From contig NC_090020.1 of assembly GCF_036417845.1 (NCBI RefSeq), positions 46,732,425 through 46,796,424 of the forward strand: 64,000 bases of DNA. Direction: 5' to 3'. The notes under the pieces were generated by a model, which saw only the letters and a list, made by a program, of their open reading frames with translations, was not told the origin of the DNA and made no database searches. Both the position numbers and the translations under genes were made by a program. The DNA is from Apteryx mantelli. Its lineage: Eukaryota > Chordata > Aves > Apterygiformes > Apterygidae. Each line of letters starts with the position of its first letter. Within the stretch, counting starts at the first letter, position 1. This document shows positions 39,425 to 49,684 of the stretch, piece by piece.

Positions 39425-41249
39425 TAGTTAGTTTTACTTCTAAAGCATGCACTCAAATTTATAAAAAATAAAAACTATATACAGAGGTTACAGGGAAAAT
39501 GTATAGATGGTCTATTTTTTTTTGCATTTCATAGGTACTAAACTTTGAATGGCAATTGTGAAATAATCAAAACAAGTCACTTTAACACTACTTACACAAG
39601 TAATACTGATGAGCTTTGCCTCCAGAAGTAATTTGTATCTGTTTAAGATAGTGAATATTGTGAACAGCGATGGAAAGCTATAGAAATACCATATGTATTT
39701 TTAAGGGAAATCAGCAAATAAATAAAATCTACAGATTTATCACTTTGAATGCCTTCTGTCTGAGAGAAAACCTTAAGCTGAGCTTAGTTAAATTGTTTTG
39801 AGGTACGTGATCAGTTAATGTAGTAACAGCAGCATAGCATATCCAATACATTGACAATCTATGCAACTACCAGAAAATACATGCTATAAAGTATAGGCTA
39901 AACACTGTTTAACACTACAAAGCTAAAGATCAAGGGGCAGCTAACAGAGGTTTATCAGAGGTAGACTGAGACAGTTTTTGTGCCTATGTATTATTTTTTC
40001 TAAATATTATATTGAAAATAGTTTAATTCATGTTAAACCGCTTGTTAACAGTGTTTTGTTTCTTCTAAACTAAGGCTATGGCCAGACGGTGTTGGCATAC
40101 AGAAGCAGCTTATAACTCTGATATCAATAATTGCTTAAATATTTAATCACAAAAATAGACAGCAGACAGGAGGTTGGCATGCTCTTTGGTGTCGGGTATT
40201 TGATGTGTCCATATGAAGTGATTATGATGCAACAAAAAGCTCACTTTTTGTTCATTAAAGTATTATCTTTTTACATGCAGAATTAATTGATTTTTATTTC
40301 AGGTCCAAAGGGTTTACGTCCCTGTATTGTCTATAAACTAATAAGATACAGCCACCTACAGCTTGCTAAGTAAAGCAGGAAAAAACATGTCTTCCTGTTA
40401 CAACTTAGTCCTTTTTTGGAGTTTTTTCAGTTAGCGATAGTTTGGCTCCTTTTCATAGCTTTATATCCTGTTAAACAAAAGTCAAATACTATATTCATGG
40501 AAGGGTGTTTTGGATGCAAAATAAAGCTCTGACACTGCTATTAAAGTGTGTTTTAAGTTAAACAAACAAAACCTTTGCTTCTTCCATGTGATGCTTCTTA
40601 TGAGACATGAACAGAGAGAAAAAAATCATTACTTTTCTCTTACAAACTTAGCTGAGGAGATTCTTTGAAAAAAGTTTGTTATTAAAATGTTGTTTCCTGT
40701 AAAGATAGTGATTTCTATATGTCCGTATTAGAAAAATAGCTAGGAAAGTTAACATTGGATGTTAAATTCCTATTCAAAGGACTCAGTTCAGATGGCACAA
40801 AAGGGGATTCTTCGAATGAAAAAGCGAAAAAAAAAGTTTGTTTTTTGTTGTCTTTTATATCTGGGGCTTTAGCTCAATTTTTTGAATATCCTACTTAATC
40901 TATAGACTGTAAAATTAAAAAAAAAGCCTGAGGAAACTGTATATAGAGAAAAAATAGGTAAATCTTTAAGCCTTTGATAACAAAGATTTAAAAATTGTAC
41001 ATATCTCCTGTTAAAAAAAACCTCCAGGGATTGGAGCATTTCTTTTTAACTTCAATCTTTTTCTTTTTTTTAGAGGAAAGAGCCGAAGGTCCATTCTCCT
41101 CTGGCAAAACAACAGCTACATTAGTACGTGCAACTGGTAAAGCCTAATCTGCAATCACTTTCCACACTGAGAAAAAAACGCGTAATAAAATCAAGAGCCT
41201 AGGGTGTCTGAATCTTCTTCAAGAAGGGATTCCCTCCTCCCCCATTACA

Positions 41250-41935
41250 TAAGGCGGGCAGGCCGCAGAGATGGGGGCGATGGGGCCCGCTCCTTCTAAC
41301 GGGCGCTGGGGGGCCGCCCGGCCCGGCCGGGGGCGGGCAGCGAGCGGAATTAGCGGGTGTCGCCCCTTGCCCGCGTGCCGGCGGGCGCCGAGCTCCGGTG
41401 CGGCACGCGGAGCCGCCACTGGAGGGAGTGTGGACGCTTTCAAACGGCTCCGAGGCAGGCGGCGAGCCCCAGCCCCCGCCGGCTCCCGGGCTGCGGGCCG
41501 GGGCGCAGGCCGCCGTCGCCGGGGCAACGCGGGCGCGGCGCGGTGCCGGCGGGTGCCGCCGCGCGAGGGCCGCGGCGGGGCGCGGCGCGGCGCAGCCTCG
41601 ACCCCGCGGCCGCGAGCCGCCAACGGCCGCCGCCAACGGCCTCTGGGCGGGAGCCGGGGGCGGCTCACCTGCCCGCGCGGCACCGCCGCCCCGCCGCTCG
41701 TTTGGGCGGCCGAAAGCGGCGCAGCGGCGGCGTTATTGCCATCTCATGCTGAGCCGAAACGCGAATTTTGCGAGGTGCGCGGAAGCGGCGGCCTTTGCCG
41801 CATTAGCAGCAGCCCTCGCCGCTGCCCGGGGCGGGGACACGTCTGCGCCTTCCCGGCCGTGCCAGGAGGTGTTGGCAGGGCGCGCCCTGCTACAGGCGAG
41901 CGCCCTAATAAACTGTTTAAAAATCCGGGTGTAGC
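41250..41935. promoter_or_regulatory. CpG island A, upstream of EFNA5
   Basis: A compact, extremely CpG-rich block lies about 2.3-3 kb upstream of the EFNA5 ATG, with AT-rich DNA before it. It contains GC boxes such as GGGGCGGGG at 41828-41836 and many GCGGC/GCCGC strings. It may be a distal EFNA5 promoter or upstream leader exon, a bidirectional or antisense lncRNA promoter, or a Polycomb-type island. No coding exon is recognisable in it. Confidence 0.75.
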
Positions 41936-43189
41936 AACCCCGATGCGTTTGTTGGGAGAAGGGGATTAAAGGCAAAACAAAGCAGACCAGAATCTCCTTC
42001 CAGACTGCTAAGCAGCCGTCCGATTTTAATTTGATTATGCAACGCCTAAGAGTAGAGTTGCAATTTGCAAGCAAATTCAATTGATCCAATCACATCTCCA
42101 CTTGCAGCTGATGCTATGTATTATCCGGGGCGTACAAATCGCGCGTTCAGGCTTAAAAGTGGGAAAAGAGAGTTTTCTTTTACAATTGAATTACCCTGCA
42201 CAGTGTCTCCCGTGGCAGATGGAAACTCATCCCTAAGCCTGCATGAGCGCACCCCTCTCCCCGCAGCCGGCGTTGAAATGGTTACATTTAACAGTAAGGC
42301 TGCACAGGAACCACTCCGATGTCTTAGTAATTCAATTAGTCAGGTTTCGAGAAGGTGGGGCTGGGTAATTTTTTTTTTTGGCATGGAGGAGGAGAAACCT
42401 AGGACGACACCTCCTTTCTCGTGTTGCAAACCAATCAGGTTGAGGTGTATTAAAAAAAAAAAAAAGGCAATCTGTAAGCAAACAGCAGGCTGTGCCCTGA
42501 CTGGCTGCGCCGGCAAATCTCCCCGTTTCCCAAGTAAACTGCATGTAAAAATCCCACATGATCAAGCAGCAGCGCCCGTGCTGCGAGCTGGCTGCCTGCA
42601 CCTCCTCCTCGCCGCCAGCCCTCGCACGCACCCGCCGCCAGAGCCCGCCCGGACACACACGCGTGTGCATGTATGTATGCGTGTGCACCGCGCTGCACCG
42701 GGTCTGCACCGCCGCCGCCTCCTGCGCACACGCGTGCACACAGGCACCCTGCGCGCCGGGCTCCCAGGTTTTCCTAGGCTGCTGATGTCGGATTTACACG
42801 CAGTGAAGGAACCGGTCATTGCAAAAGGGGGCGTGACTGTTTAAAGATATTTTTTTCCTCCCATAAAGCAATTTTTTTTTTTTTTTTGCAAAACTGACTT
42901 TTGCCCCTCCAATCCTCGTCGCTCTTTACGATCCCTCCCTGCCTGCCGCTGCATTCAAGTTTATTTATTTGCCTGCTAGCGTGGTATATTTTTCCTTGCT
43001 GCTCTTGCTGCTGCTTCAGAGGGAAAAGGGGAGCAGCTGTCGGGCAAGACCGAGAAGAAGAAGAACTGGGGATCTTTTTTCGATCTCCTTATGTAGTCAT
43101 CTGAGGGGTGGATTCTTTTTCTCCCACCCCCTCCCTGCTCTTTCAAACTGTTTTGTCCTTCCGCAGAAGTTGGTGTTCCTGGGACTGGA
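41936..43189. promoter_or_regulatory. Inter-island upstream region with CCAAT boxes and Z-DNA-prone tracts
   Basis: GC content is mixed. CCAAT boxes appear at 42086-42090 and 42431-42435. Alternating purine-pyrimidine tracts lie at 42653-42688 and 42723-42742. A long T run is near 42874-42889. Short conserved-looking strings such as TTCAATTGATCCAATCACA occur around 42076. It is probably part of the extended promoter or of an unannotated leader. Confidence 0.5.
42653..42742. repeat. Alternating purine-pyrimidine tracts (Z-DNA prone)
   Basis: Strict purine-pyrimidine alternation runs for 36 bases at 42653-42688 (ACACACACGCGTGTGCATGT then ATGTATGCGTGTGCAC). A second 20-base alternation at 42723-42742 contains GCGCACACGCGTGCACAC. 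They lie between the two CpG islands upstream of EFNA5. Confidence 0.85.
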
Positions 43190-43953
43190 CTCGGCGCTAG
43201 CACCGGGAGGCTGAAGTCGGAGATTTCCGCACCTCGCCGCGTCGCTCCCTTCGTCCCCTGTGCAGGAGAGGCGAGCCAAGACCAGCATCACCAGAGGAGT
43301 TTGCAGGCTTGATCTTCCACTTCTCCGGGGTTTTGCTTTTCTCCACGCCCTCTCATAAAACATTTTTTTCCATCTCCTTGGTTTCCACGCCGCAATATTT
43401 CTTGGATTGGCCTCTTTTTTTGTTGTTGTTGTTGCTTTTTTTCCGCCTTTGCTGTTGCTCAGTCCTTGCTGCATCCACCGCCCAGGAACAGGAAGGACAA
43501 GAAAACCACTCCACAAAGTCTCCTTCAAGACACTCTGCGTGCTGCAGAACAGGCTCCCCAACTCCATCGGCGCAGCAAACAAACTCCTCAGGGTTTTTGC
43601 TTTCCCTTGTTTTTTTTTTTGTTTGTTTTTTTTTTCCGGGGGGGCGGAGGGTGAGGAAGGAAGACACAAACTTTGTACTTTCCGATCCGCTGGTACTTCT
43701 CGCCCCTCGCCCATCCGGCTGCCTTTAATATATTGCCAGGACCCCCCGTGGGCTTCCAGTGGGACGATCTCCTTCCCTCCCGCTCCGGCCCCCGGCCCCC
43801 CTTCCCCCGCCGCCCCCCGCCCGAGGGCCGCGCACCCGGCCGCGCCGCTAGCGCCAGCAGCGCCGCCGCCGCCTCCCCGGCCGGGACCGCTCGCAGGGGC
43901 GGCGGAGCGGCGCCCCTCGCTCGCCCGCCCGCCGCGCCCGGGGGGCCCGGTGT

Positions 43954-44055
43954 ATGTCTCGCCGTGGGCTCCGCACGGGACTCCCGGTGAATGAGCGCCG
44001 CCCGCCGCCTGCCGCCGCTCCGCGCCTCGGCTCCCGCCTCCCCCTGCCGGGGTGA
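43954..44055 (+). other. Upstream ORF 1 in the EFNA5 leader (33 codons plus stop)
   Basis: An ATG at 43954 (context GTGTATGT) opens a 33-codon frame rich in Arg and Pro, closed by TGA at 44053-44055. It is out of frame with the EFNA5 ATG. It only matters if the transcript includes it. The peptide is low-complexity and not recognised. Confidence 0.4.
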
Positions 44056-44065
44056 GGCTCCCTGA
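43991..44065 (+). other. Upstream ORF 2 in the EFNA5 leader (24 codons plus stop)
   Basis: An ATG at 43991 (context GTGAATGA, G at -3 by position) starts a 24-codon frame ending at TGA 44063-44065. It overlaps uORF 1 in another frame and ends 217 bases before the EFNA5 ATG, leaving room for reinitiation. The peptide is Arg/Pro-rich, as GC-rich DNA would give by chance. Confidence 0.4.
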
Positions 44066-44282
44066 GGGTCGCGGATCGCGCTCCGCGCCGGTCCCCGTCT
44101 GCGGCGGGAGGCGGCCTCGGCTCGCTGCGGCGCGGCGGCAGCCCGCCCTGCCCGCGTCGCCCGCCTGCCCCCGCGCCCTCCGCGTGTCTGCGGCTCGCCA
44201 GTCTTTCATCTGTCCCCCACCCCAGCCCGGTCCTCCCCTGCCCTCTCCGGCACCGCCGGGGCTCTCGCCGCGCGGGCCCGCG

Positions 44283-44407
44283 ATGCTGCACGTGGAGATG
44301 TTGCTGCTGGCGGCCGCGGCGCTGTGGGTGTGCGTGCGCGGGCAGGAGCCCGGCGCCAAGGCGGTGGCCGACCGCTACGCCGTCTACTGGAACAGCACCA
44401 ACCCCAG
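44283..44407 (+). CDS. EFNA5: Ephrin-A5, coding exon 1 (partial gene)
   Basis: Ephrin-A5 is a GPI-anchored cell-surface ligand of EphA receptors, used in repulsive axon guidance, retinotectal mapping and cell sorting. The exon encodes 41 complete codons plus two bases of codon 42. Residues 1-20 form a signal peptide: an MLHVEM start, a Leu/Ala-rich hydrophobic core and a VCVRG end, with cleavage expected before Gln21. The mature start QEPG is followed by AVADRYAVYWNSTNPR, the conserved entry to the ephrin receptor-binding domain. Asn37-Ser-Thr is a glycosylation sequon known in the family. The ATG is the first in-frame ATG in this open frame and has G at -3. The exon stops inside Arg42 (AG|), followed by a GT donor, the same place and phase as I recall for vertebrate EFNA5. 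The remaining exons (rest of the ephrin domain and the GPI signal) lie beyond the window. The Ala-rich core differs from mammals and resembles chicken RAGS as I remember it. Confidence 0.96.
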
Positions 44408-44413
44408 GTACGC
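44408..44413 (+). other. EFNA5: Splice donor of EFNA5 exon 1
   Basis: The exon-intron junction reads CCCAG|GTACGC. It splits codon 42 after its second base, which agrees with ephrin exon 1 structure. Reading straight through gives a GC-rich open frame with no ephrin similarity, so the coding sequence ends here. Confidence 0.93.
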
Positions 44414-47400
44414 GGGGCGGCGGGCGGCATGGCATGGCGCGGCGCGGCGGCGCCCGCCTCCCGCGCGGGGCTCCTGCCCGCCGCCGGCAGAAACTACTTT
44501 GTTTGCAAGGCGGGGCGGCAAACTTTTTCTTTTTTCTCTTTTTTTTTTGGAGGGTCGGGGCTGCGGGCAGCAGGGGTGGGGACCCGCTACTGCCTGCCTT
44601 TCCTCACCTCGCTCCGCCACGCACGGCGGCGTGGGGCTTGGCAGCGCCGGCTCTCCCCGGGGAGCCCGACGGCGGCGCCTCGGTGCGCGGGGCGGGCACA
44701 CGCGGGGCTGCGGCGGGCGCCGGCGGGAGCTCCCCGCCGTGTGGGGCGGGCGGCGCGGGGCAGGGGCGTCCCGCGGCGGCGGCGGCCCCCGTGCCCGTGC
44801 CGGGAGCGGTCCCCGCGGCTCCGCAGCTGCCGCCGTCGCGTCGCGCCGCGGCCCGCGGCGGCGGCGGGCGCGGGAGGACGAGGTGGGTCCGGCGCGGGGC
44901 CGCAGCTCGGCGCTCTCCCCGCGGGGCCGCGCTGGCGGCGGGCGGCTCCCTGCGCCCCCCGCGCTGGCGCTGCCGCCGAGGCGCTTTGAGCCGTGGGCTC
45001 GGCGCGCTGTTCAGCGAACCCTCCTGGAAAGCGGAGGTTTCGTTTAATTTTTCCGGAATTTCCCCTCGTGTTCACTGTCAGAAAATCTCAGTCCCGTTTC
45101 AAATGGTATCCGTGTGTTTGGGTAAAAAGTCACCTGGGTATTGTGGGTTTTTTTGCCTTGTTAAAGTACGTGTGAGCAGACTTTTCTTCTTCTTCTTTTT
45201 TTTTTTTTTAACCTGTCAAGCTGGTCTAAGTAAATTTGAGGACATTTTATCTTAGGTTATCTCTGTTTTATGCTTCTGATACTGCTGTTTGGTTTGAGAT
45301 TAGCACATTGATTTTTGTCACAGGTCATGTTTTTTAATAGATCTGTGTTGCCTGCAGAAAACTGCTCTACTTGGTATTCCAGAATGGCTTTAAAATAGGT
45401 GATACCGAAGTGTAGAGGCAGAATTTTCAAGTGCCCAGAGTTCGCCAGTCTGTCCAACACCTCCGTGCTCTGCGTGTGTGGTAACAACTCTGCACTTACA
45501 CGTAGCTGGCACAAAAAGCTTGAAGCAGGGACAGTTTTTCCAAAATAACAAAGATGCTTGGGAATGACAAGAATTTATAATTTTAAATGCCTTTCTCTGC
45601 ATTTCCCTCTCGTTGTATGTCCGTTAATTGAAAAAAATACTGTTCAGCATAAATAACAAGAAAAGTTACATCTCGCATCACATATCAAAGAACATACCTC
45701 TCAAAAAATTGCTTGTCTGCCCATGCAGAGATTTTGCTGTTGCTGTTGTTAGACAAGCTGAAATATAACTGCCAGAAAAAAAGTAGTATTTGCAAATACC
45801 ACTGTGCAGGAGGATTGTTGAAAGAATTAGGTTTTATTAAATGGTTTTCATGTGTTGTTTGTGTGGCAGTTAAAAATAAAACAGTTCAAAAAAATAACTT
45901 TCTATTCAAGGTTTTAACTTCTGTTCTCCTGTATGTGATGAGGTTATGCATCAACTGCATGCACGTAGGTAAAGGTAGTCAAAGGTACAAGCAATATGTA
46001 TCTAGTCAGAAAGTATTATACATTGAATGGATTTGTAAGGATTTTAGTAAGTTTAATACTATTTATTTTATTACAGTAAATAAAACCTTTTCTTAGTCAG
46101 ATGTTAAACATCAGCAGACTGCAAAGAAAACTTAGTTTTGTTATTCCTCCAAGCACTAGAGGAAGAGTTAATTACAAGATTAAAAAAAAAATCTTTTATT
46201 TTAAAAACAAACGCTTTCTTGCTGTCTTAAAATAGTCAATGTGTTCTCACAATGAAAGTGTCTATTTGGATACATCATATTTATCCATGAGTTGAAAATA
46301 TGAGAAAGAGCAGAGTACAGATATATTTCTCCTGTGTTTTATACAGTTTGCCAGCTTTTGTGTGCCTTTCAAGTTACATGATCAGTATAGGAAAGCAGGC
46401 AAACACCTGACATATGAGATGTAAAAGACCTGAAGAAAAAAGACACTTCTAATTTGAATTCCTTTTGTCAGTACCTTAAGTTAAAGGAAAATTCTCTTTG
46501 GTTACCAAAGATTTTAGATCTACTAGTGCTGTAGCAATAACTTTGCAGTGATTTATCTGCTTTCAGAGATAGACTGTGTGTTTTTTATACACATAGAAGT
46601 ACATAGGGATGCTTACTTGGTGATAACTCTTTGAAATTAGAAGACAAAATATGCTATAATTCTTTAACCACTAATGTGACCATTGTGCTTTAGCTTTCTT
46701 TCTTTATTGTGTTTATTGAAAATTAACAAACCTATGTAGAACTAATGAATTCATTTTTTAAAAAAAGAAATGTTGATAGTGATCAAGGGCGATCTAAAAT
46801 TAAGTTTCTTAAAAACTTTGTAGAATTTAATAATGATTATATTTCCTTCAGCTGTGATGATGTGTATAAATTTTTTAGGTAGGAAACTTCAGGAATTTAC
46901 TGAAATACATATATTGTGCTCATCCTTATTAAAAGACATATTAGCAAATTGATGACTGTCCCAGTTTGGTAAGTGCTCCTGGTGTGAAGAATATTTCCCT
47001 AAATAAAAAAAAACCCATGAGTCTATTAGCAGAGTTTATATTACATTTCTTGAATAGTTGCCAAAGCTCTGCTAGAATAATTAAAAAGTGTTTTATGTTC
47101 ATTATTGTTTGTATGTATGAGTGACAGAAACAGTCATATCTATTTAAACCCTAAATCTGTTTTGAGAAATGTTTTAAGTATTCTTGTGCCTTCTTTCTGT
47201 TATGCATTTAATTATCTACAGGCAAGTATCATAAGTGCCGTAGTCCAATTCCAAAAGAGCTACATCTAGGTATTAGGCTTTTGAGGAGGCATAAAATAAG
47301 ATTGTTTTATCCCTTTTTGTGGATTGACAATTATTCATCAAGTAAGCTTGAAAATGTGTTCTAATATATTTTGTTTATGTAGCCATAGAATTAAGTGCTG

Positions 47401-49377
47401 ATAAATTCTGATTATGACCTTAAAGTGCATTAGTCTTTCATCACTGTCTGCATATGTGTCCTTACATGGGAGAGCAAAATGTTCTTGTCATAGCCCTGCT
47501 TCTGAATCCAACACCTAGAGTAGTTCTGAGAGTTTGTTTGGTAATGCAGCATATGCTTTTGATCCTGATTACTGGTGTCCTTGTAATTAGAATTCCGTCA
47601 AGATGTCACATATTTGGGCCAAATATAGAAGCTCTTTACTTTCTTAGCACTTGCTACTGTTCGTAATCTTGTCAAAGTTCAACTTGAGCTACTTGCGGTA
47701 ATTATTACTAAATTTTACTGCTTGCGGGATTGTGCTTCAAGATTGCAGTTTATATCCCAGTGTTTCCCCTATAAGTTATTTCAATGGCAGGTTATGTAGC
47801 TTTAGAAATCGTTACTGGTTTCAAGATACTTGCATTTCAAGTCTAATTTTTGATCATATATAGAGGCCAAACCTTGTACCTTCATGAAGACAAATTTTTT
47901 TTGTTAGGAGTATTATTGGGTTTGGCTGTATCTCATACAAGGAAAACCAAAAAAAAAATTACATCCACAAGAGAATGACTGCAAAGACATGGAATGCTGA
48001 TATATTTTTTTGCATGTCTGTATTTATGTGGATAATAACATCAATAAATCTGCTGGTAATTAGAGAATTTAATGCAGCAAAATAATTTCTATTTCTGCTG
48101 GTTAGTTTCCATTTTATTAAGTTGGATACCACAATTTGATCAGCATTGCTAGAGTTCTTGTTAAGATAGACACTTGAGATGGGAGCCGCAGGTAGAACAA
48201 ATGATTTGGTGCTGCTGAAAATTCTGTGCATAGACCAGAATTTTGCAACCTGGATGTGTAAACTTAGGTGAATTCTGAGGCTGAGTATGTGCTGGTTCGG
48301 AAAAGCATCTGTCTTCACTAAAGGACAAACTGCAATACTCAAGTTCTGTTGTAGTTGCGTGGATGAATGCGAGTACTTGAGTGCCTCCCTCCACCAGCCG
48401 AAGGCAAAGACTAATCTTCAGAAGCTCTGACCGGGTCTGCTGAGGCACGCTCAGCGCTTCTCAGGAGCAAGCTGGGTGGATGGCTGAGTATCTTCCCGTT
48501 ACTGAACATGCATTTGCTAATTTCACCATGTCATGTTGCCTGTGTGGGCTCAGGTCGTGGGGTTGGTTTTTGTTTGCTTTTGTTTAGTTGGTTTCGATCT
48601 TGAAATAGTTCTGCTTATGTACAGCGATAAGGGAAATCATGTAGAAATGGTTGGAATGGGAAGAAGGCAGTTGACTATGTTAAAACCAACTAAGGAATTG
48701 AAATTAACTGGGGACAAATTGTGTCAAAATCAAGGCATTCACTTTGGTTTTGGCCTTCCAGATAGTTTTTAAATGTTGAGGGAAGCAATAATGCCTTAAG
48801 TACATAGATTTTTTTTATTTTTTTATTTTTAGATAAGTATTTCTTGTATTTTGAGAGAGTTGTATTTGTCAGCTTGCTCTGAGAGCAAAAAATCTCTGAC
48901 TTTATATATAATCTTGTAATTAAAGATCAGATGCAGAGCTTTGTTTGCTACACCTACTTTCTGTGGTTTTAATAGTTTCACTAACACCTTGAGTCTCCAA
49001 AAGGTTATTGGTGTTTATTTTAAAAGTGAATTTTTGAAACATTTTGAAAGGTTCTATGGAAAAACTACACAAAGAACAGTAGTTTCATTGGCTTCCACCT
49101 TCATGTGAAAGGCACCTTGTAAAGTAGTAAATGGTTGTCATGAAATTCTTCTTATTAAATCTTTTTCAAAAGCACATGGTGAAGACACTTCACTGCATTC
49201 TTCCCCCTAGCCCTATGCCTTTTCGGAGAGGGACAGATAAAGATGAGCCTTTCTTTCTCTACCCTGTTGCTATGATCCCACCAATCTACCAGCTTCATGC
49301 TGGGCTGAGAAAATGAATGAATGCAATTAGTCCTTCAGGAGTCATGGTACTTGCAGTCTTATGGAGAGGCATATGTA

Positions 49378-49405
49378 AAATATATATATGTGTATGTGTG
49401 TACAC
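49378..49405 (+). repeat. AT/GT dinucleotide tract
   Basis: A short alternating run AAATATATATATGTGTATGTG then TGTACA in intron 1. Confidence 0.85.
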
Positions 49406-49666
49406 ATTGAAATGTGTCATTAGAAGGTGGTGTCGGATAGAGTAAATCAAAATTGTTGTGTGAAAAAAAATCTCTAAATTGGAATTTTTCAATTAATGAA
49501 GTCTTACAAATTTCCAAAATGAATAGCTCAGCCCCCTTCTTTGAGCAAAAGATTTTTTTAGTTTTTTTTTAAATCAAAAATCAAAAAAGAAATATTTGTA
49601 GAATCCATGTTTTAATTCTCAGCAGTCTTCCCATTGTGCTGTTTCTTTGCATACTAGTAGTCCCCA

Positions 49667-49684
49667 GGTAGGTAGGTAGGTAGA
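49667..49684 (+). repeat. (GGTA)n microsatellite
   Basis: Four and a half tandem GGTA units, AGGTAGGTAGGTAGGTAG. Confidence 0.9.

Larger units (their letters stand above)
28086..41249. other. Intergenic upstream of the EFNA5 CpG islands, no gene seen
   Basis: AT-rich sequence with the inverted MIR, palindromic repeat copies, the CTT/CAT tract and the candidate element at 33000-33470. The longest open frame (minus, 32325-32735, 136 codons) is unrecognised and discussed among the findings. Nothing else is supportable. Confidence 0.6.
43190..44282 (+). promoter_or_regulatory. EFNA5: Probable EFNA5 core promoter and 5' leader
   Basis: This is the CpG-rich sequence directly upstream of the EFNA5 ATG. 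It has long C- and G-rich blocks, T-rich interruptions (43412-43443 and 43606-43636) and no convincing TATA box; the ATATATT-like string near 43730 is weak. This suits a TATA-less CpG-island promoter with dispersed starts. The transcription start cannot be placed from sequence alone. Two short overlapping upstream ORFs lie in the last 330 bases and would be in the leader if transcription starts before about 43950. Confidence 0.7.
43190..45060. promoter_or_regulatory. CpG island B spanning EFNA5 exon 1
   Basis: CpG and GC density rise sharply compared with the flanks and peak at about 43770-44990, across the leader, exon 1 and the start of intron 1. GC-box-like and GGC-repeat strings are frequent. 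Sequence turns AT-rich after about 45060. The long open frames on both strands here reflect a lack of stop codons in GC-rich DNA. Confidence 0.85.

Noticed and set aside
41199-41969. Several 130-230 codon frames on both strands of CpG island A
   Set aside because: Overlapping frames in all registers with Arg/Ala/Gly/Pro composition are typical of GC-rich shadows, not of a gene.
43722-43735. TTTAATATATTG as an EFNA5 TATA box
   Set aside because: It is a poor match to the consensus and lies in a CpG-island promoter where dispersed starts are expected; no start-site evidence.
43097-44359. 420-codon open frame antisense to the EFNA5 leader and exon 1
   Set aside because: It sits wholly in the CpG island, is Gly/Arg/Ala/Pro-rich, and mirrors GC-rich sequence lacking stop codons. 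No domain is recognised.
44434-45255. Long plus-strand frames reading through the exon 1 donor into intron 1
   Set aside because: They pass the conserved splice site and encode low-complexity sequence without the ephrin fold.
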